DNA of 64,000 nt. Source: a bacterium. GTDB lineage: Bacteria; Patescibacteriota; Gracilibacteria; UBA1369; PNNO01. Below, piece by piece: positions 62,782-64,000 of the stretch. A program made the translations under genes and the position numbers. Positions within the stretch are counted from its first letter, which is position 1. Every line of letters starts with the position of its first letter. The DNA lies in the NCBI GenBank assembly GCA_013824265.1, contig PNNO01000001.1, positions 105,051 to 169,050 on the forward strand. Direction: 5' to 3'. A model generated the notes under the pieces. That model ran no database searches and was not told the DNA's origin. It saw only the letters and a list, made by a program, of their open reading frames with translations.

Positions 62782-63702
62782 TTACATTTTTACTGTTCCG
62801 ATAATTTCCGATAAATCTTTTACGCCGTTTAAATCGCACCACTCGTTCATTTCGTTTGCGACTTTCCTAAAGACATCCAATCCTCTGTAATATACGGCCG
62901 ATCCGATTCCGACCAAAGTTGCTCCGGCCATCATAATTTCGATTGCGTCTCGTCCAGTTGTTATTCCGCCCGTTCCGATGATTGGAAGCTTTGTCGCTTT
63001 ATAAACGTCGTGAACCATTTTAACGGCGAGAGGTTTTATTGCAGGTCCGGAAATTCCTCCGACTTTATTTGCCAGCACCGGAATTCTTGTTTCTATGTTT
63101 ATATAAAGCCCCGGGCCGAGTGTGTTAATTAAGCAAAATCCATCGACTCCGCCTTCCGCGCACGCGTTTGCGATTTCTTTTATGTCGGTTACGTTCGGAG
63201 AAAGTTTTACTATTACCGGTTTTTTGCCCGACACTTTTTTAACTTCCTCTACAACTTTTCTTGCATCTTTTGCGACACATGCAAAAGGCAGACCGAACTC
63301 ACCTTCCACGTTAGGACAAGAGATGTTTATTTCCAAAATATCGATTGGAAGATCCTTCATTTTTTCGGCGATCGCGACGAATTCGTCCATAGTTCCTCCG
63401 GCAACACTGGCGATTAAAGGCGCCGGTTTTGTTTTATTGTACTCGTCGATCTCTTGCTGCGCTTTTTCAAGTCCGGCATCAGGAAGACCAACCGCGTTCA
63501 TCATCCAATGCTCGGTTGTAATTATTGTTGGGTTTTTATGCCCTTTATGTTCGTTAAGCCAAATTGATTTTGTAGTGATTCCGCCAGCTCCGCTGTTTAC
63601 GACAGACCGCCATGTGGCTGCGGTTACGCCGGTAACGCCCGAAGCTAAAACCGTAGGGTTTTTAAACTCCGCGCCAAGATATTTTATCGATAGATTCGCC
63701 AT
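62782..63702 (-). CDS. pyrD: dihydroorotate dehydrogenase, class 1B catalytic subunit
   Basis: Oxidises dihydroorotate to orotate with FMN. LGAEFKNPTVLASGVTG, GGITTKSI, NAVGLPDAG, LEINISCPNVEGE (active-site Cys), VIVKLSPNV, LINTLGPG, GGISGPAIKPLAVKMV and IIGTGGITTGRDAIEIMMAGA (start) are present. Length 306; presence of pyrK confirms class 1B. First gene of the operon. Two copies of TTACCAGGTAA lie 48 and 97 bases upstream, and an 8-bp inverted repeat lies next to the ATG. Confidence 0.96.
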   Translation of the reverse strand: MANLSIKYLGAEFKNPTVLASGVTGVTAATWRSVVNSGAGGITTKSIWLNEHKGHKNPTIITTEHWMMNAVGLPDAGLEKAQQEIDEYNKTKPAPLIASVAGGTMDEFVAIAEKMKDLPIDILEINISCPNVEGEFGLPFACVAKDARKVVEEVKKVSGKKPVIVKLSPNVTDIKEIANACAEGGVDGFCLINTLGPGLYINIETRIPVLANKVGGISGPAIKPLAVKMVHDVYKATKLPIIGTGGITTGRDAIEIMMAGATLVGIGSAVYYRGLDVFRKVANEMNEWCDLNGVKDLSEIIGTVKM

Positions 63703-63736
63703 GTGATTAACTTTTAGTTCGGTACTATTTAATCAC
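63703..63736 (-). promoter_or_regulatory. inverted repeat beside the pyrD start
   Basis: GTGATTAA (63703-63710) and TTAATCAC (63729-63736), a perfect 8-bp pair with an 18-base spacer, abutting the pyrD ATG. In the mRNA it would fold a hairpin against the start codon. Confidence 0.5.
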
Positions 63737-63749
63737 AAAATTTTTTGAG

Positions 63750-63809
63750 TTACCAGGTAAGTTGAGCCAAATCGCGTTAATAAGCGACCACCCTTAAGTT
63801 ACCAGGTAA
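63750..63809. promoter_or_regulatory. pair of palindromic operator-like sites upstream of pyrD
   Basis: TTACCAGGTAA at 63750-63760 and 63799-63809, each a perfect palindrome around a central A, within a 13-bp direct repeat AGTTACCAGGTAA, 49 bases centre to centre. They lie in the pyr operon promoter region, so they may bind a dimeric regulator. The regulator is unknown. Confidence 0.55.
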
Positions 63810-63836
63810 TTTTGGGTATGGGGAAATGGCTGACGA

Positions 63837-63860
63837 GATGCAGCCATTGGTGGGATAAAG
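63837..63860. repeat. perfect 8-bp inverted repeat
   Basis: AATGGCTG and CAGCCATT around an 8-base loop, just after the end of the partial minus-strand frame. A terminator is possible, but no clear T run follows in either direction. Confidence 0.45.
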
Positions 63861-63879
63861 GGGTATTTCTTGGTAGGTT

Positions 63880-63999
63880 TTACGGGGTGGTAGGAGGATT
63901 TTCAGTGGAGTTGGCCTTCTTCCATTCCTCCTGGATTTGCAACCGGCGGGGCCTACGATCCGTGAGAAACTTATCCACTGCGTGGATACGCTTTCCGGC
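63880..63999 (-). CDS. possible 3' end of a gene running in from the right
   Basis: An open minus-strand frame of 39 codons reaches the window edge and stops at TAA 63880. The end reads DRRPRRLQIQEEWKKANS then TENPPTTP: charged, with a Pro/Thr tail, more G/C-rich than neighbours. No family is recognised and the frame is short, so it could be chance. Confidence 0.35.
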   Translation of the reverse strand, partial: AGKRIHAVDKFLTDRRPRRLQIQEEWKKANSTENPPTTP

Positions 64000-64000
64000 A

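Noticed and set aside
62780-62842. Upstream start for PyrK
   Set aside because: It overlaps pyrD and adds a basic head; ATG 62779 gives a normal protein two bases after pyrD.
63968-63986. Inverted TATCCAC motif near the right edge as DnaA boxes
   Set aside because: It lies in a possible coding frame and each half is an imperfect match.
1-64000. tRNA, rRNA genes and CRISPR arrays
   Set aside because: Intergenic spaces were scanned by eye for cloverleaf ends, rRNA motifs and regularly spaced repeats; none was found, though this is not a substitute for a covariance search.

Overview
The window reads as a chromosomal segment of an A+T-rich, reduced bacterium, most consistent with the Candidate Phyla Radiation (Patescibacteria), perhaps a less reduced lineage such as Peregrinibacteria; the phylum is inferred. 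Supporting signs: rpmD (L30) is absent from the otherwise complete spc operon, as known for CPR; almost no gene has a Shine-Dalgarno sequence (starts follow A/T-rich stretches with TAA/TTAA motifs); and several proteins carry low-complexity Lys/Ala/Pro or acidic tails. UGA works as a stop (rplC, the DUF167 gene), so the UGA=Gly code of Absconditabacteria/Gracilibacteria does not apply.

Layout. 1-9740: partial rRNA pseudouridine synthase, D,D-carboxypeptidase, mraY, a FecR-type membrane regulator with its ECF sigma factor, fructose bisphosphatase and class II aldolase, an FtsL-like protein with rsmH, a small membrane exporter and a TsaC/YrdC protein. 9822-14696: gap, an unknown gene, then hrcA-grpE-dnaK with a perfect CIRCE at dnaK and a degenerate one at hrcA. 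14795-18702: small membrane proteins, a VIT-like protein, an AI-2E family protein, serS and a TIM-barrel enzyme. 18871-28294: rpoB (with a 116-residue basic N-terminal extension), ssb, rpoC, rpsL, rpsG. 28442-30964: a secreted SLH/beta-propeller protein on the opposite strand. 31136-53780: fusA, tuf, rpsJ and the S10-spc-alpha ribosomal superoperon, with secY, adk, map, infA, rpmJ and rpoA, interrupted by a DUF218 gene, an unknown gene and a patatin gene. 53770-59300: unknown gene, trmD, a Ca2+-type P-ATPase, DUF167 and rsmA. 60363-63702: pyrD-pyrK-pyrE-pyrF on the minus strand.

The most unusual feature lies at the 3' end of rsmA. A perfect 43-bp direct repeat (59253-59295 and 59801-59843) brackets a unit with a 548-bp period that looks inserted into the end of rsmA and rebuilds its reading frame. 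It holds one unrecognised 110-residue gene with a near-perfect Shine-Dalgarno sequence, a leader of three consecutive hairpins and its own terminator, all foreign to the rest of the window. It encodes no recombinase, so it is either a minimal non-autonomous integrative element or the remnant of a larger one.

The window therefore combines transcription, translation and secretion machinery with cell-wall synthesis, heat-shock control, gluconeogenic/glycolytic steps and late pyrimidine synthesis. Several highly expressed genes (rpoB, rpsL, fusA, tuf, rpsJ, rplC, infA) have recognisable -35/-10 promoters, and some have leaders that can fold.
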